Origin: Conoideocrella luteorostrata
Taxonomy: Eukaryota > Ascomycota > Sordariomycetes > Hypocreales > Clavicipitaceae
Reading direction: 5' to 3'
Assembly: GCA_032433595.1 (NCBI GenBank)
Contig: JASWJB010000079.1
Span: forward strand, 62,001 to 126,000
Length of the DNA stretch: 64,000 nt
Part shown: positions 1-11,839 of the stretch, piece after piece
How positions within the stretch are numbered: the first letter of the stretch is position 1
How the letters are laid out: each line of letters starts with the position of its first letter
Notes under the pieces: generated by a model
Databases searched by the model: none
What the model was told of the DNA's origin: nothing
Seen by the model: the letters and a program-made list of their open reading frames with translations, nothing else
Position numbers and translations under genes: made by a program

Positions 1-2080
1 TGTTGGGGTTCTCACTAGCCCGGTGGCTGGTGTTGCTGCAGCAGGCACGGGGGCCATCTCGCCCTGTGGCAATGTTGGGGTGAGCATAGTCGGCGCAGTT
101 TGAGCGTGGGCAAGGCTCGGTAATGAATCATGTTCTGGAATTGGCGGAGTAGCGTGTGTCACTTGTCGCTTCAGGGGTGTAGATTCCGCTTTGTCGCTGT
201 CTTCGTGCGCAACGTTGGCAGCTTGTGTCGCCAGTTTGACTTCTTCCATCCCCTCTCGCTCTTGCTCCTCTCTCGCTTCCTCGAACGTAGTCTCCTGATA
301 GAAAAGAACGTATGCTGTAGCCATGCCCGGCTTGTCCCCGAAGAAATTTCGTACAAAGTGTTTATCAACAGGTTCAACCATCTCATCATCAAACAAAAGC
401 CACCCCCTGTCCTTCGTTTTGATGATTGAGACGTAGTGGCCGTGGTATGCGTTGCCACCGATGTGCACCACAACGGCATAAAGTTCGTATAATCGGTCAG
501 GGTCCCCTGCGTCATCAGTAGTGTTGAACATGCGGAGATGATAAGGATAGACGACTCGGTGGAACAGTTTTTGCAAGCGGCTATAGTCCTCGGTATATTT
601 AAATCGCTTTAAATGCAAGGTCAGAATTTTGGGTAAACGCTTCACCTTCATGCGCTTTTCCGCCTCTTGCAAGCCACCACAGTGGTCACAGTGAAACTTA
701 TTGCGCTCACACAACATCTCCTCGGCGGAAAATTTCCGGAGGCAGGACGTAACGGAAGCGTGCTCCTCAAGATCGATGGACAGATCAAGAAAGGTTTCAT
801 CGCGCTGTGACGCGGTTTCACAGGTAAGACATCTGGTCTCGGACGTTAATACACCTTCAAAGATGTCATGGACCCAGCCAATCCCAGGTGATTGGTAACC
901 GGTCGCATGATTTATGACAGCAGAGCCAATGATATTTCCCACTGACTCTGTCAATTCTGCCTCCTTCCGGGCATCCTCGAGTTCTTGAAATCGCCGGGCA
1001 TTCTTCTCCACATTGGAGATGACATCATTCAACACCAGTCCGTAGAATTCGTGCGCGTCTTGGTGCATAGAATTCCGAAACATTTCATTATCTCGCTTGA
1101 ATATTTCCAAAAATCGTTGAGGGCTCAAGACACCAGTCCGCGAAGTGCTGTCGAGTAGAGCGAGAAAAATATCTTTCAAGCCAGTGAAAGTACACTCATC
1201 CATGCCGTATGCGACAGCATTCTCTTGTGCGAGCTCTAGAATTGGACCCTTCAACATGGCCTGCTTCTTTTTGTACTCAGGGGTATCGGGTTTGTCCTCG
1301 GGCTTCAGAGCTTGACCAGCAGGCATCTGCCCTGAGTTGATACCCTGTCTCTGTTTGAGCGACTGAGGGGTGCTTCCATTCTTCTGTTTCTGTTGTGGCG
1401 TAGTTGAATTCGGATTCATGGGCGGTCGAATGGTGACATTGACTTTCGGCCGAGTTCCATTTGGTGTGTCTGAGGGTGAGTATGAAGGATAGTGAATAAC
1501 GCTCTGTCGGAAAAGGTCGGAGTAGAATAGGGCTTGCACAATGGAATTGCAGTAGCTGTGATGGCGGTTGTTAGTGCGCGTCGAGGAGACAGGGCAAGCG
1601 GTCAAATGCAAATATATCGTACCAAGTATTTCCAAACTACAATATAGCCGTCAGCAACTTTGTTCGGACTTGAAAGGGAAGGCATCGTTGACGCAGCTGG
1701 GGGGGGGGGAGGGGGGGAGAGAGCACGCGTGCAGCCACAACTGACATTCTCAAATCCAAAGAATCTGTCACTGCCATCTTCACGCAGCGGACCTGCGTTA
1801 TGCAGCATCTTCTCTAACGGGGTGACTTCAAAAACAACCTCATCTTTCTTCTTCGCTTGCGCATCTTTAGATGGTTGGTTTGGCGAGGCCTGTGAAGAGG
1901 CATTTTGTCAGCAGGTGGCCACAGGTAAAGCTTGGCAGGAGGAAGATGAAGTGTTTGATCCAGGGCGAGAGCAACGGCAACAAGTCCAGATACCAGGGAC
2001 AAAGGAAATAGGCCGAGACCGCCGCCGTAGAAGTGACATACCGAACTGGCACTCTTTATTTTGGTCAGAAAGCCAGCCAT
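1..2080 (-). CDS. creB: CreB-like ubiquitin carboxyl-terminal hydrolase (USP), 3' end beyond window
   Basis: Cysteine deubiquitinase of the USP12/46 and fungal CreB type. In Aspergillus, CreB works with the WD40 protein CreC in carbon catabolite repression (family knowledge). Exons on the minus strand: 2042-2080, 1746-1889, 1623-1636 and 1555 to the window edge, giving 584 visible residues. The Cys box reads [16 protein letters not shown] with the catalytic Cys at residue 66. Zinc-ribbon pairs CLTC and CDHC lie in the middle, followed by the HLKRF motif. The His box is [10 protein letters not shown] (catalytic His about residue 439), followed by WLLFDDEMV. The start [13 protein letters not shown] resembles other CreB N-termini and is followed by a GTATGT donor. 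The frame is still open at base 1, as expected for a protein of about 750 residues. Exon 3 is only 14 nt. USP identity is near certain; the CreB assignment is strong but from memory. Confidence 0.88.
1623..1636 (-). other. 14-nt microexon of the CreB-like gene
   Basis: On the minus strand the segment TTTGGAAATACTTG is preceded by TTGTAG and followed by GTACGA. It supplies residues F-G-N-T plus two bases of the catalytic Cys codon; the third base comes from the next exon after a 67-nt intron (1556-1622) with a CACTAAC branch site. The upstream intron (1637-1745) carries the long C-run. Without this exon the conserved USP Cys box cannot be assembled. Confidence 0.85.
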
Positions 2081-3724
2081 GATTGCGCCGTACGTCGAAC
2101 CGAAGCAATGCGGAGTCGAGCGGCTCGTGGCTCGTGGCTCGTGGAGTCGTGGCAGCTACGACGTCGGTTTAGCTGCTGGGCGGAGTTGGCAGCCACAGCT
2201 GCGCGGCGCCCGTGGTATAACGTCAATGGCAATTGAGGCAAAACGTCATTCGAAAGAAAGCCGTTGAGTAGCAGAGTCGATTCTAACAGCGAGCAGATTT
2301 GATGAAGGGGCCAAGTCGGAGTCGGGAGGAGAGTTCGCCCAGCCCAGACGAGGCGTCGGGGGAGCGCCGAGAGATGGGGCGCGGCGTAGGCAGGGCCTGA
2401 TTGCGACCAGAACAAATTTAGGGCGCTGCAGCGGCTGGGCAGAGCGGAGGATAGTGTGGCGTGGAACGTCGGATGGGGATAGTAATGGGGATGAGAGCGG
2501 GATAGATGGGGAGGGGGGGGGATTTTGTGGATGTGGGATGTGGGATTGTGGATGAAGTGTGGACGAATTCAAAGTGCAATACTGCGTTCATGGTGCATAG
2601 AAAACGAGCAAGATAGTAAGTTGACGCCAGTGACAAAGGCTGTGATCAAGACTATTGAGTTTTACAATGTCGCTGAGGCTGTCTCGACCGTAGACGATGC
2701 AGCAATGAAATGCCAACCAGGGCGGAACCTGAAGGCGTCAACTGATGGCTCAGCGGAAGCAAGGCGCGCAGGACGACAGCTAAAATCATTGATCACTTGC
2801 AGCAGTAGCTTCACATCGGTATCTAAATGTGACAGAATAGGAACTCTCCATGCAGCCAGTGTGAACCTTGCTTTATTATTTCTCCCCCCTTTTTTCGGCT
2901 TTTTTTTTGGCTTTTTTTTTAAAATTGCTAGTGAAGCTTCATTCATTCATTCATACGTTCACTCACAGCGCACTACGCACCAAGCACCACGCACCACGCA
3001 CACACGCCACCTGTCAATGCAATAGAAGATAAGTAGGTAGCAAACAGCTTCGTCGAGATCCAGCAGATGCGGGGCACACTACGTGCCACGCGCCGCATGA
3101 AAGCTCCGAGTAACACAGTAATGAATCCCAGACGCTACAAAAATACTATCGTCATGCAGTTAATCCAGCCAACGTTCAGTCACCAGCCAGCAGTTCCCAG
3201 GTGGATCTTGGAGCCAGGGCAGGCAAGCTAGTGGCCAGAGGGAGACACAAGAGGAAGGACGACAAAACTACAATACATGTTGTTTGGTATTTGTACATGG
3301 CTTGATGGCCAGACCAACAAGAGTTCTGGTGGGTGGAGAAGTGGTTACTGACGTTTGTTTGACAGGTTTAAAATGTATTCGTATGTACTCCGTACTCCGT
3401 AGTTAGTCCGTAGTGCGAGACGATAACTAACAGTGCACGAGCGAGCCAATTCTTGTTCTAGCTGCCTTGGGAGATATCAGAGTCCTGCGCAGTCAAGGGG
3501 TCTCGACACTGACTGGACAGTTCGTCTGGGGACACAAGGATACGATCCTTGCGAATTGGCTTTACATGGGCGCCTTGGGAGGGTTGCAGTCCGTCATCCG
3601 TCTGCTAGCGACCCACTAGTTACTCCGTACTCGCTAATTCGGTGGCACCAACCACGCCATGTGCAGCCGGCCCACCCTGCCTTCCACCCTCAGTCTGGGC
3701 CAGTCTTCCTTTGGCGGGCAGGCG

Positions 3725-3792
3725 GGGGACAAATTACATGACCCTGTGCGGCGTGGTTTGGTTAGCCTTGAAGGGTCACGTAATTTGTCCCC
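3725..3792. repeat. Inverted repeat (21-bp arms, 26-bp loop)
   Basis: The left arm 3725-3745 (GGGGACAAATTACATGACCC and one more base) and the right arm 3772-3792 are reverse complements at 20 of 21 positions, and outer GCCTG/CAGGC bases weakly extend the pairing. It could be a miniature transposon remnant or a transcribed hairpin. No target-site duplication was identified. Confidence 0.75.
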
Positions 3793-3944
3793 AGCCTGGC
3801 GGGCAAGAACTTTACAGTAGTAAGTAGCTCCTCCCTTGACTGACTGACACAACTTGGCTGATGGATTCCACCGCAGCGCTGATGAGCGCTGATGCTTACC
3901 AACTGACCTTTGAACTGGCTCAGTTTTTGCTAAGCATCAGGAAT

Positions 3945-3977
3945 TCAATCAGCACTCAATCAGCACTCAATCAGCAC
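3945..3977. repeat. Tandem repeat, 3 x 11 bp
   Basis: Three perfect copies of TCAATCAGCAC in a non-coding spacer. No function seen. Confidence 0.85.
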
Positions 3978-5972
3978 TTGCCTGGCAGTCATTTAATGGC
4001 GCTTACTCGTCATACTGTCAATACACAGACATGCGCGTGAGCGATACCGTCCCCATGTCTGTGCCGCCTTCTTCCTTTGTCCCGGTTTTTGAGCTGTATA
4101 CTCCGTTAAATAACGCGGGATCCAGACAGGGAAGGTCTTAGCATACATACTGAACAGCACCGATCCGACGGGATCATCCATGCTCACTCTGCTTTGGGGT
4201 GTGCCAATCATTGTGAGAATAGAGTCTTTATGAGATGCAGCATATGCACTACTCCGTGCAGCAAGTACTTGCCGCTGTACGGAGTAACTACATAGCTGGA
4301 TGAATTGCCTTTGGCCGAAACATGGCTTGCATCTCCAGCTGCCGCCACGACCCCCTCCCGAACTTTTGATATGATGGATGGATGGGTTTCAAGCAGGCCA
4401 AGTGGCAAATGGATCGCATGGATCGCATGGTTGCCGCACAGATCATGCATTAGCTATCAACTCGGTATCAAGTCGCTCACTCTGGTGGAGATTAGGATGC
4501 TCGTTGACAGCATGACTGACACGCGAATGATACGTGCTCCAATGAAGTCGAGAGCCAGATTCGCTCATGATGATTCGTTTGCCTTTGTACACCGTAGCTA
4601 GTCGCGCCACAAATGAGCTCAACAAACCGCAAGCGACGCTCTTCCTTAATTGAGCCTAAATGCGCATCGTTCAAGCCTGTGTAGCGCTTGGTCGCCAAGC
4701 CACCAGTCAATGTGGCGGAAGCGACAGCGAATGCGAGATCGAAGGCGAAGCGTATAATACACGCCCGCGCAGTCCTCATTATGGCATTAAAACATGTTCA
4801 AGATCAACAAATCACGGCTCGGTAATGAATACTTACGGTATGTAGTACAAACCTTGTCAATGTACAGGTGGTCTTGCCGTTGGCGCTTAAAGGACTATCA
4901 AGCTGGGCTCGAATGCAACCTCGTGCCACCATTACTTCTGCGAGCGGGAATCATCTGTTGCATATTAGCTACAGTGGGTGTAGTTATGATACATCTCCGA
5001 AAGGTAAGATCTTCACCAAGAGGTGACGCCAAGAAATGCTGCTTATACACTAAACTCATGTCTCTACTCGGGGCTGCCGAGATGTACGCACTTATTGCCA
5101 GCCAACATATCACCCACTGCTTCTTCTAATTCTAATTTTTCGCTTGCACTCCGTAATTGCAGTAATCATTGGTCCGGAAACAAACCACCAACGTTACGAC
5201 AGTTCAAAGCTGAATAGCGCTCCCACAAAGGAGGGCACCAACCCGCCGTAGTCACCACCACCCTCCACAACGAGACAATGCAGCCCGTCCATGGCTTCGG
5301 TATCGCATACACAGCTGACTGAATGAAGTCTAGTCGGCTCGTTCTAGCCAAAGCTACCCAGTCATCGTCATATCTCGCCTCAGTCAGCCAATGCTTGATG
5401 GGCGCTTACACAGGGTTAGAGGGTAACAACGCTCGAAACGCAACGGCCACTCCAGCGGCTACAGTATGGACAAAAGGCTGGGCTCGGTCAAGACAAGCCC
5501 GTCCCGTCCGACAGGCCGCCAGTATGACATCCATTTCGGCCGACTGTTGCCGATCATGGGGAAACTAGTCTGAAATACTTGTTCGAACAAACGAATACCC
5601 ATTTACGGCGATCCCGCCGCCAAGCCTACCACAACCAACAGGCACGCAGTTGACAATGCCTCAGTGCCACGGCCGTAATTACTCTCACGAACCCAGCACA
5701 GCATATGTGTTAATGTGCCGGCTGCTTTACATGATTAAACGAACTTTACTTCGTGTTTGTGTCCGAGGTGGTTATTTATAGTTCAGTCACAACACGTAAA
5801 GACTGTTCGATCTGACCAACAAAGTAACGCAATATTGACAACTGATAAGGAACTACTAATAGGGAACCCGAGCTTGACGGAACTTGTGATACACGAGTCA
5901 GTAATGACAGAAGCAGGCGAGCTGCCAGCATGATCTTCCTTAGACATGTCTGAACATATACTTGGGCAGAAC

Positions 5973-7242
5973 TTATTTCTTCTCCGCAGGCGGAGGACCG
6001 CCTGTCGTCGGGAGACCCATGAAAATCTTGAAGTAGTCCTAGAAAACAAGGTGAGTAAGAAATTTACGGTGCCAAATGCTGACATGAAAACTTACATAGA
6101 TCATCCACTGAAGTCCAGTCAGAGTTCCAATCATGACAATTCGGACAGGGAGACCGTTCCAAAGTCCACCAAATCCAATATCCTTGTAGATGCGGCTCAT
6201 AGCGGCCCCGAAGGCTTCGCCTGGGGCGCGGTTGGCATTAAGTTTGCTGACCATTACATCTGCTGGATGAGAGACGATAGCGCATGCAATACCGGCAAGA
6301 TAACCACCTGTAAAGGATACACCAGTCTGCGCAGCCTTGCTGTAGTCGCTCTTCTGTCCTGGAAGACGGTCGTAGATCATTTCAACAATAGTTTCAAACG
6401 AGGCAAACTTCATCATGGTGTAAGGAATCTGGCGCCCCCACAATGGATAGAGTCCCTTGTAAAGACCACCCCAGCCTTCCTTGCCGGTGACAGTGCGGAT
6501 GCCATGTAATGTGCCGGTATAAGGATTGGGAATTGCGCCTTGCATGCGCACTTTGACGGCTTCAAAGGGGCATAGTGCAAGATCGGCTAGAAATTCAGCC
6601 GAGGCGGATGCAGCCAGATAGAGACCGGTCTTGTATTTGTATGCAGCCTCTGGTCCTGCCATGTCGCTGTAGGTCTTTTTGAAATATTCATACCAGCCAT
6701 ATTTGAAAGCACCCTGCGCACTGTAACCAAAGAAAGTTGGGCTCCAGCCAGTCATGATGCCGCGAAAGCCTTCGCCACGGAAGATCTTGCCCCATGCCTG
6801 GAAGTTACTTGTATAAAGTTTCGAATCGACCTGACGACGAGTCTTAACAAGGTCGAGAGGTGTTACAGCAGTGTGAGTGAGACCCTGAATTATTGGCGCT
6901 GGTTAATGATGCGTAAAGGTTCGCAATTGTGTGATAATATCGGCAAGGCAAGGAAGCACTTACACAAGCAAGAAGGCCACCAAACGTGCAAGCAGCATAG
7001 TATTTGCCAGAGTATAGCTCAATTTTCCCCGTTTTGGCTTGCGCTGCCGTACTAGCCTTTTCAAACTCCTTTGTAGCTTCAACGCTGAGCTGCTTGGCTT
7101 TACCTTTCGCATCCTCCACCACAGAATATGCACCGTAGAGCTCTGGCCGAGCTTGATACGGTGTAGGTTTGGATAGCTTTCTGTCCATTGGGGAGTAAAA
7201 TGAGCCCTTGAGGGTCTCGGGGCGAGGGAATAGAAGTGACAT
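5973..7242 (-). CDS. Mitochondrial phosphate carrier protein
   Basis: Carrier of the mitochondrial inner membrane that imports inorganic phosphate with protons for ATP synthesis (yeast Mir1 family, SLC25A3). Three exons: 6964-7242, 6096-6884 and 5973-6038, encoding 377 residues. The first repeat carries the signature PLDLVKTRRQVD across the first exon junction, the second CPFEAVKVRMQ, the third SHPADVMVSKLN, which is the three-fold P-x-[DE]-x-x-[KR] layout of mitochondrial carriers. The C-terminus DYFKIFMGLPTTGG comes from the last exon, after a 57-nt intron with a TTACTCAC branch region. The chosen start is the ATG at 7242 (MSLLFPRPETLKG); the upstream in-frame GTG is unlikely in a fungus. 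The gene is divergent from the CBS-domain gene. Identity is very secure. Confidence 0.95.
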
Positions 7243-8222
7243 GATGACTCCAAGCTGGGCCACGAAAGAAGCTCAAAAGCTCAAGTCTTAAGGGAGTAAG
7301 TAGTACACTCACTGGCTTAGAGCCTCGAATGGATGTTAAGACTAGTACAATGATCAGAGCTGAGCGGCAATTCAATCAAAGCGTAATGTTTGGGATAAAA
7401 TAGTAACACGGCACAGTGCACTTAAGATACCACTCTGCTGCGTCTTTGCCTGGCACATGCGGCAAGCTTATCTTTCATGCTCACGCGACTCACCTAAGCA
7501 GGTGCAAATCACCGGCAGCGCGCCCGAAGTGATGATACAAGGCTTCAGGTTACGGACAGGACTGAGACCGACGATAAAATAAAAAAAATAATGGTAAATT
7601 CCGCACACTAAAGTCTCACCGTATGGGGGTCACCGACTGGACGGAATGGACAGAGATGGGGAGCCGGAGTTAACGGGTTCACAGTCGGGGTGGTCTACGG
7701 TGCGAAATCGAGCCAACCAGTTGAACGACTGGCTACTGCCGCAATGATGACATCACCTGCCATCCCATTCGGCCGTAAAGACCCTTCCTTCCATCCATTA
7801 TATCACTGTTGATAAGAGAATTTGTGGTGTTCGATAACACGGTGTGGCGGTCCATGCTTGAATAATGATACCTCTGCCTCCTACAAACCGCTGTTACAAT
7901 TCCTCCATGGTGGACAAGGTGAGAGAGAGGTTTACTTACGATAGCTGAGGTGCTGTGGGCCATGCAACTGTCACCGTCGAAGTAATGCCTGAGACTTACG
8001 GGATTGAAGCCCCACTTCAAGCCTCAGCAGCAAGAAAAATATCATGGCAACACCAACCATAACTACTCCGTCCTCCGTAAGGCACTGCCACATTTCGCCG
8101 CATCACCCCGCCGAAAGCTCCAAGCCAGCGGACCGTTTGTCACCGAAACAAACCGCCCCCGAGATCCCCATCAAGAATCGCGGCTTGCCGATCCCATTTA
8201 CCGAGAAAATCCCAAAATCATC
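7243..8222. promoter_or_regulatory. Divergent intergenic region between phosphate carrier and CBS gene
   Basis: About 980 bp separate the two start codons, so both promoters must lie here. No clear TATA box or factor site was assigned and no further gene is seen. Confidence 0.5.
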
Positions 8223-8847
8223 ATGGCAACACAAATTGTGACTGCGCCTTTGGTCGGCAAGACCTTCAAATCGAAATGGTCCTCAAGGTACCGCGGGGTA
8301 TGTCTGGATCGCTGCATGGGCTTGGCTTCGCTGCCCTGTACGAGGCTCCTTGCAGCCACCTTTCTTTGCCAAGGCTTCATCTTCATCTCCCATAAGCATA
8401 CTGACGAGAGCCATTTACCAGGCCACCGTTGAAGACATCGATCCTCCTGCTGCCCTGTCCCTAAACCCTTCCGACGCCATCTCAATCGCTCTACTTTCAG
8501 CGTTTGAGCGCGAATATACCCACCTCACCATCGTCGATTCCGAAACGCGGGCACTCCTCGGATACATTTCCATCCCTCACCTTCAGGCACAACTGGATAG
8601 TGGCAAAGTCAAGCCCAACGATCCTCTGTCCGCCGCCATGACCCGTTTCCAGAGAAAAGGACGACAGTACCAAGTTATCACAATGGAGACCACATTGGAG
8701 CAGCTGGAGGAGTTTTTCCGCGGTGGTGAGGTTGACGGCCCTTGGAAGCAGGAATTTGCCGTCATTACCGACGAGAACAGAAGATTTGTGCTAGGTGTGG
8801 CTACGGCTCAGGATTTAGAGGAGTTCGTCAAGAGACGGCCCGCTTGA
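8223..8847 (+). CDS. CBS-domain protein
   Basis: Small protein of 166 residues made almost entirely of a pair of CBS motifs, a fold that commonly binds adenosyl ligands. Its physiological role in fungi is not established. Exons: 8223-8297 (MATQIVTAPLVGK..., 25 codons) and 8422-8847, joined over a 124-nt intron (donor GTATGT, acceptor TTTACCAG). Beta-strand and helix blocks typical of CBS are visible: HLTIVDSETRALLGYISI near residues 55-72 and FAVITDENRRFVLGVAT near 140-156. The end EEFVKRRP is shared with homologues I remember from other ascomycetes. The start was chosen because it gives a short N-terminus in frame with a good donor. Confidence 0.88.
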
Positions 8848-10987
8848 AAGGCGGAAAGGCTGAAATATGAATGTAATGAGGGGAAAACGGAGAGTGTTAA
8901 AGATATCACGTGTATTGGGACCCTTTATGTGATAACAAGCCCGCAGCCTTTAGCCGAAGTCTTCGGCCTCGGGTTGTCACTGCGGCCTCGCGAGCTCACT
9001 GTCTCTATATAGTTGTACGCGTCACCGTCAGGAATACTCAACATAATACTAGAACGAATGAGCTATTCATCATATATGCATCTTTTCCCGGCTCAATAGC
9101 TAAACGCTAGTCGAAGGAGTGATCAAACAAGCCATCGATGCCGCGTGGAGGCAAAGCAAAGCGATGGAGTTTAATGCCAGGCCGGCCGGCACAGTTTATG
9201 GAGATGATTTCAATTGGGAATCTTCAATGCAGACTAAATTTCATCAGGCTTAGCCTTCGAAAGAACAAGTTAAAATCCCATTTAGATGTCCATCTCCGTT
9301 AGATTGAGACCAGGAAGTTGATATCTGGACCTAGTTGTCCATGTACACTATTCAAGCCCGCAGGTGTGGCCGGCTCGTCGTCTCAACGACTCGTCCCAAC
9401 TAGGTAGGGGCACTCCGGGGAGAGAAGACCGAGTCTACGTCGATCTAACCTACTTCCATTTAGAAGCAGCTCGTACTCTATTCTAAGCTTGACTCGACTA
9501 TGAAGTCAATCCGGAATGGCAGATTCCTCGTCCAATCCAGCTCCTGCGTGACCAGACTTGAATTACGTCTTATATCATGGCTGCCGCAGCAGAGTATCAG
9601 ACTGGTCGGATATTCGTGGCTGAATGAATTTAACCTTTTTTTTGCACCAAAGTTGTCTATAGATTAAGAACGTGAATCTTTACCTATTTATGTCTGCTCG
9701 TAGCCATGTCTGGGTGCGATTGGTTGCCGTCCATCCCCTTCCATTCACATGCATGTGACTAACTAACTACAACGCTGGCGCTATCAGCTCCCCCAAATCT
9801 CATTTGCACCACGAGGAAACAAGACAGCTGTCAACTGCAACAGTCCCGCCAGTCTCGCCACCAATCGCTGACACCCTTCTTCAGCGACGTACTATTCTCC
9901 CACAGTTCCTTACCGTGGGGATCAGCATGAATGTACGACGCCGTACGCCACACACTCTTGTAGCCCAGATAATGCACATTGCAGGCTCTGTTACCTACTC
10001 CCAGGAAAGGATAGACATGCCCGAGTCGATTCCTCACTTGGACTGCTGTCGCCATTGTGACCCTACACTTGAAAATGGCGTGTAGACGAGCGGCTCATCA
10101 TCACCCACGTACCGTACCAGTACCCGTAGAAGTAACAGGCTTGAGAGAGGAATCAATCTTCAACCCAGAATTCAAGGTACCACTCAATCCACATCCTCAC
10201 GAAAGTCATTCGCCCATTCGATTTCTTTTGCGCCAACCCCCGCACGAGCAGCGGGAGTGACAGTTGACAGCCATACACCTTGGTCTGGCAGCGCATATCA
10301 CATGTATGATCAACTCGCTGGTTATATCAGCCCTGGACAGAATTAGCCAAAATGGGCAGGCAATTCACTCGATCAAGCCGGCAAATGTGATTTTCAACGG
10401 CTGTGTGCTGTTAAGCCTATGAGCGTCAGCATAGTAGTCACCCCAACCAAGCCACTCCTCAAATGCTGCGAGGGGGTGCTTTCTAAGGTTTCTACATAAA
10501 ACCGTGCCCGGCTCTTGCACGGATCGCCCACGAGGTATATCCCTGCGAACGAAGTCTCATGACAAAATTACTTCCTACCCCGGAGAGGTGAGATGAGCTG
10601 ACTTCCAGTCAACATATTCTTACTCCTACGGAGCTTTATTAAGTTGGCTGTTGAAGCATCTTGCTCGTAATCAGGGTCGGAACATCACTTTAATTTATGG
10701 CAAGTTACTAAAAAAGCTTTAAGTTGGAACACGTCGGTACAGATCCCCTGAGGGTTTTGTGCAAGAAATAGCCATGGGAATGTTGCATATCACCTCATCC
10801 CCGGCCGTAACACTCCACACACTCAATATGAACGGGCCCTGTGAACGCAAATAAAAGTCATATAGTCATCTTGAGTGTATTGGTTCCATAATATATGTCT
10901 TCAGATGTAATTCATATGTGTTGATTCCGCTATCTCGCCATCGCAGCAGGTCTTTCTTTCATAAATCGTTCCTATCCCGGCCTTTCC
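8848..10987. other. Gene-free spacer
   Basis: About 2.1 kb with no recognisable gene on either strand. The longest open frames (about 93 residues near 9804-10085) show no family motif. No tRNA B-box-like sequence or rRNA was seen. Confidence 0.6.
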
Positions 10988-11839
10988 TTATTCCTCGACG
11001 GGATTGTACTTGTAGACGAGACGGAACTCGGCGCGCTCATCACCCTTGGCGACAACAATGTTACGGCAGTAGCGGCGCTCGCCGTTGACTTGTTGGAAAC
11101 CCCACAGTTGAGTGGCAGTCCAGCCGCTGTCCTGGCTCTCAACGTGGCTCAAGATGAACTTGCCATCGCCCTCCGTTTCCCAGCCGGTCTTCAAGTACGT
11201 ATCCTCCACCTCGTCCAGAGAAACCCAGGTTGTGCGGCCTTTGACGTTCCCAAAAAGCCAGTCAGAATGCTCACGCCAGGTGTTGTCCAGACATCGGTTC
11301 TCCTGGGTGCTGGTCAGACCAGAAGCGGACTGGTCGATATCGACATGGGTGAAGGTTTCGGTAGACTCATTAGGCGGCTTTGGGGGGCCGTCGTACTGGT
11401 TGACAGCAATGCTGATAGTAGCATAGCTAATACCTGTACGAACGAGGTAGCTGATACCCTGGATAGCAAGGGCAGGATCAGTAGACTCGGATAGTTCCGA
11501 ATCCTAGACGATGTGGCATTTCACATGTTAGCAGATGTTCCGTGCATCCCAAATTGGAAACGAGGCGTTGCTTATCGCGCGCCTAGGAGAGGAAAAGGCG
11601 TTCTAGACGGGGAGAGCTTGGATGGTGCTTGTAGGGCATGAAGCATGAAGTTTGGGGTGAGTGACATCACATGCGCTATTCACACATCTGATGCCGGTGC
11701 CGTCCTTGGTGGCGCGGGGCGAACGTGGGGAAGAAGGAAATGAATGAGTAGACCCTTGTAATAGTGCAGAGCACTGGGAACGTACCACAGTCCAACTGCC
11801 ATTGAGATTCTTCAGAGTCTTTTCCGCGGGAGCAGCCAT
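10988..11839 (-). CDS. Lipocalin/calycin-like conserved fungal protein
   Basis: Protein of 189 residues from exons 11786-11839 and 10988-11503 with a 282-nt intron (donor GTACGT, acceptor CGTCTAG). The N-terminus MAAPAEKTLKNLNGSWTV has the N-x-x-G-x-W pattern found at the first strand of lipocalins and fatty-acid-binding proteins. Further on come THVDIDQ, a TENR-like turn (TQENRCLD), VKGRTTWVSLDEVED, and the end RLVYKYNP. I remember similar uncharacterised proteins across ascomycetes, often described only as lipocalin-like or hypothetical. A ligand-binding beta barrel is the likely fold; the ligand is unknown. There is no signal peptide, so it is probably cytosolic. The intron is long for this window, and an additional small exon inside it cannot be excluded. 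Confidence 0.8.

Larger units (their letters stand above)
2081..5972. other. Gene-poor spacer
   Basis: I see no convincing gene here; the open frames are short, without family motifs or a plausible exon chain. It holds GC-rich CreB upstream sequence with a GGCTCGT triplication near 2125-2150, an ATTC microsatellite near 2937-2956, several ACTCCGTA motifs, the hairpin at 3725-3792 and an 11-bp triplicate at 3945-3977. Confidence 0.6.

Noticed and set aside
2525..3025. 166-codon plus-strand frame in the spacer
   Set aside because: Low-complexity composition (poly-F from a T-run, repeated HS/TTH); no motif or splice context.
5946..6509. 187-codon plus-strand frame
   Set aside because: It lies antisense to the mitochondrial phosphate carrier exons, and its residues show no family motif.
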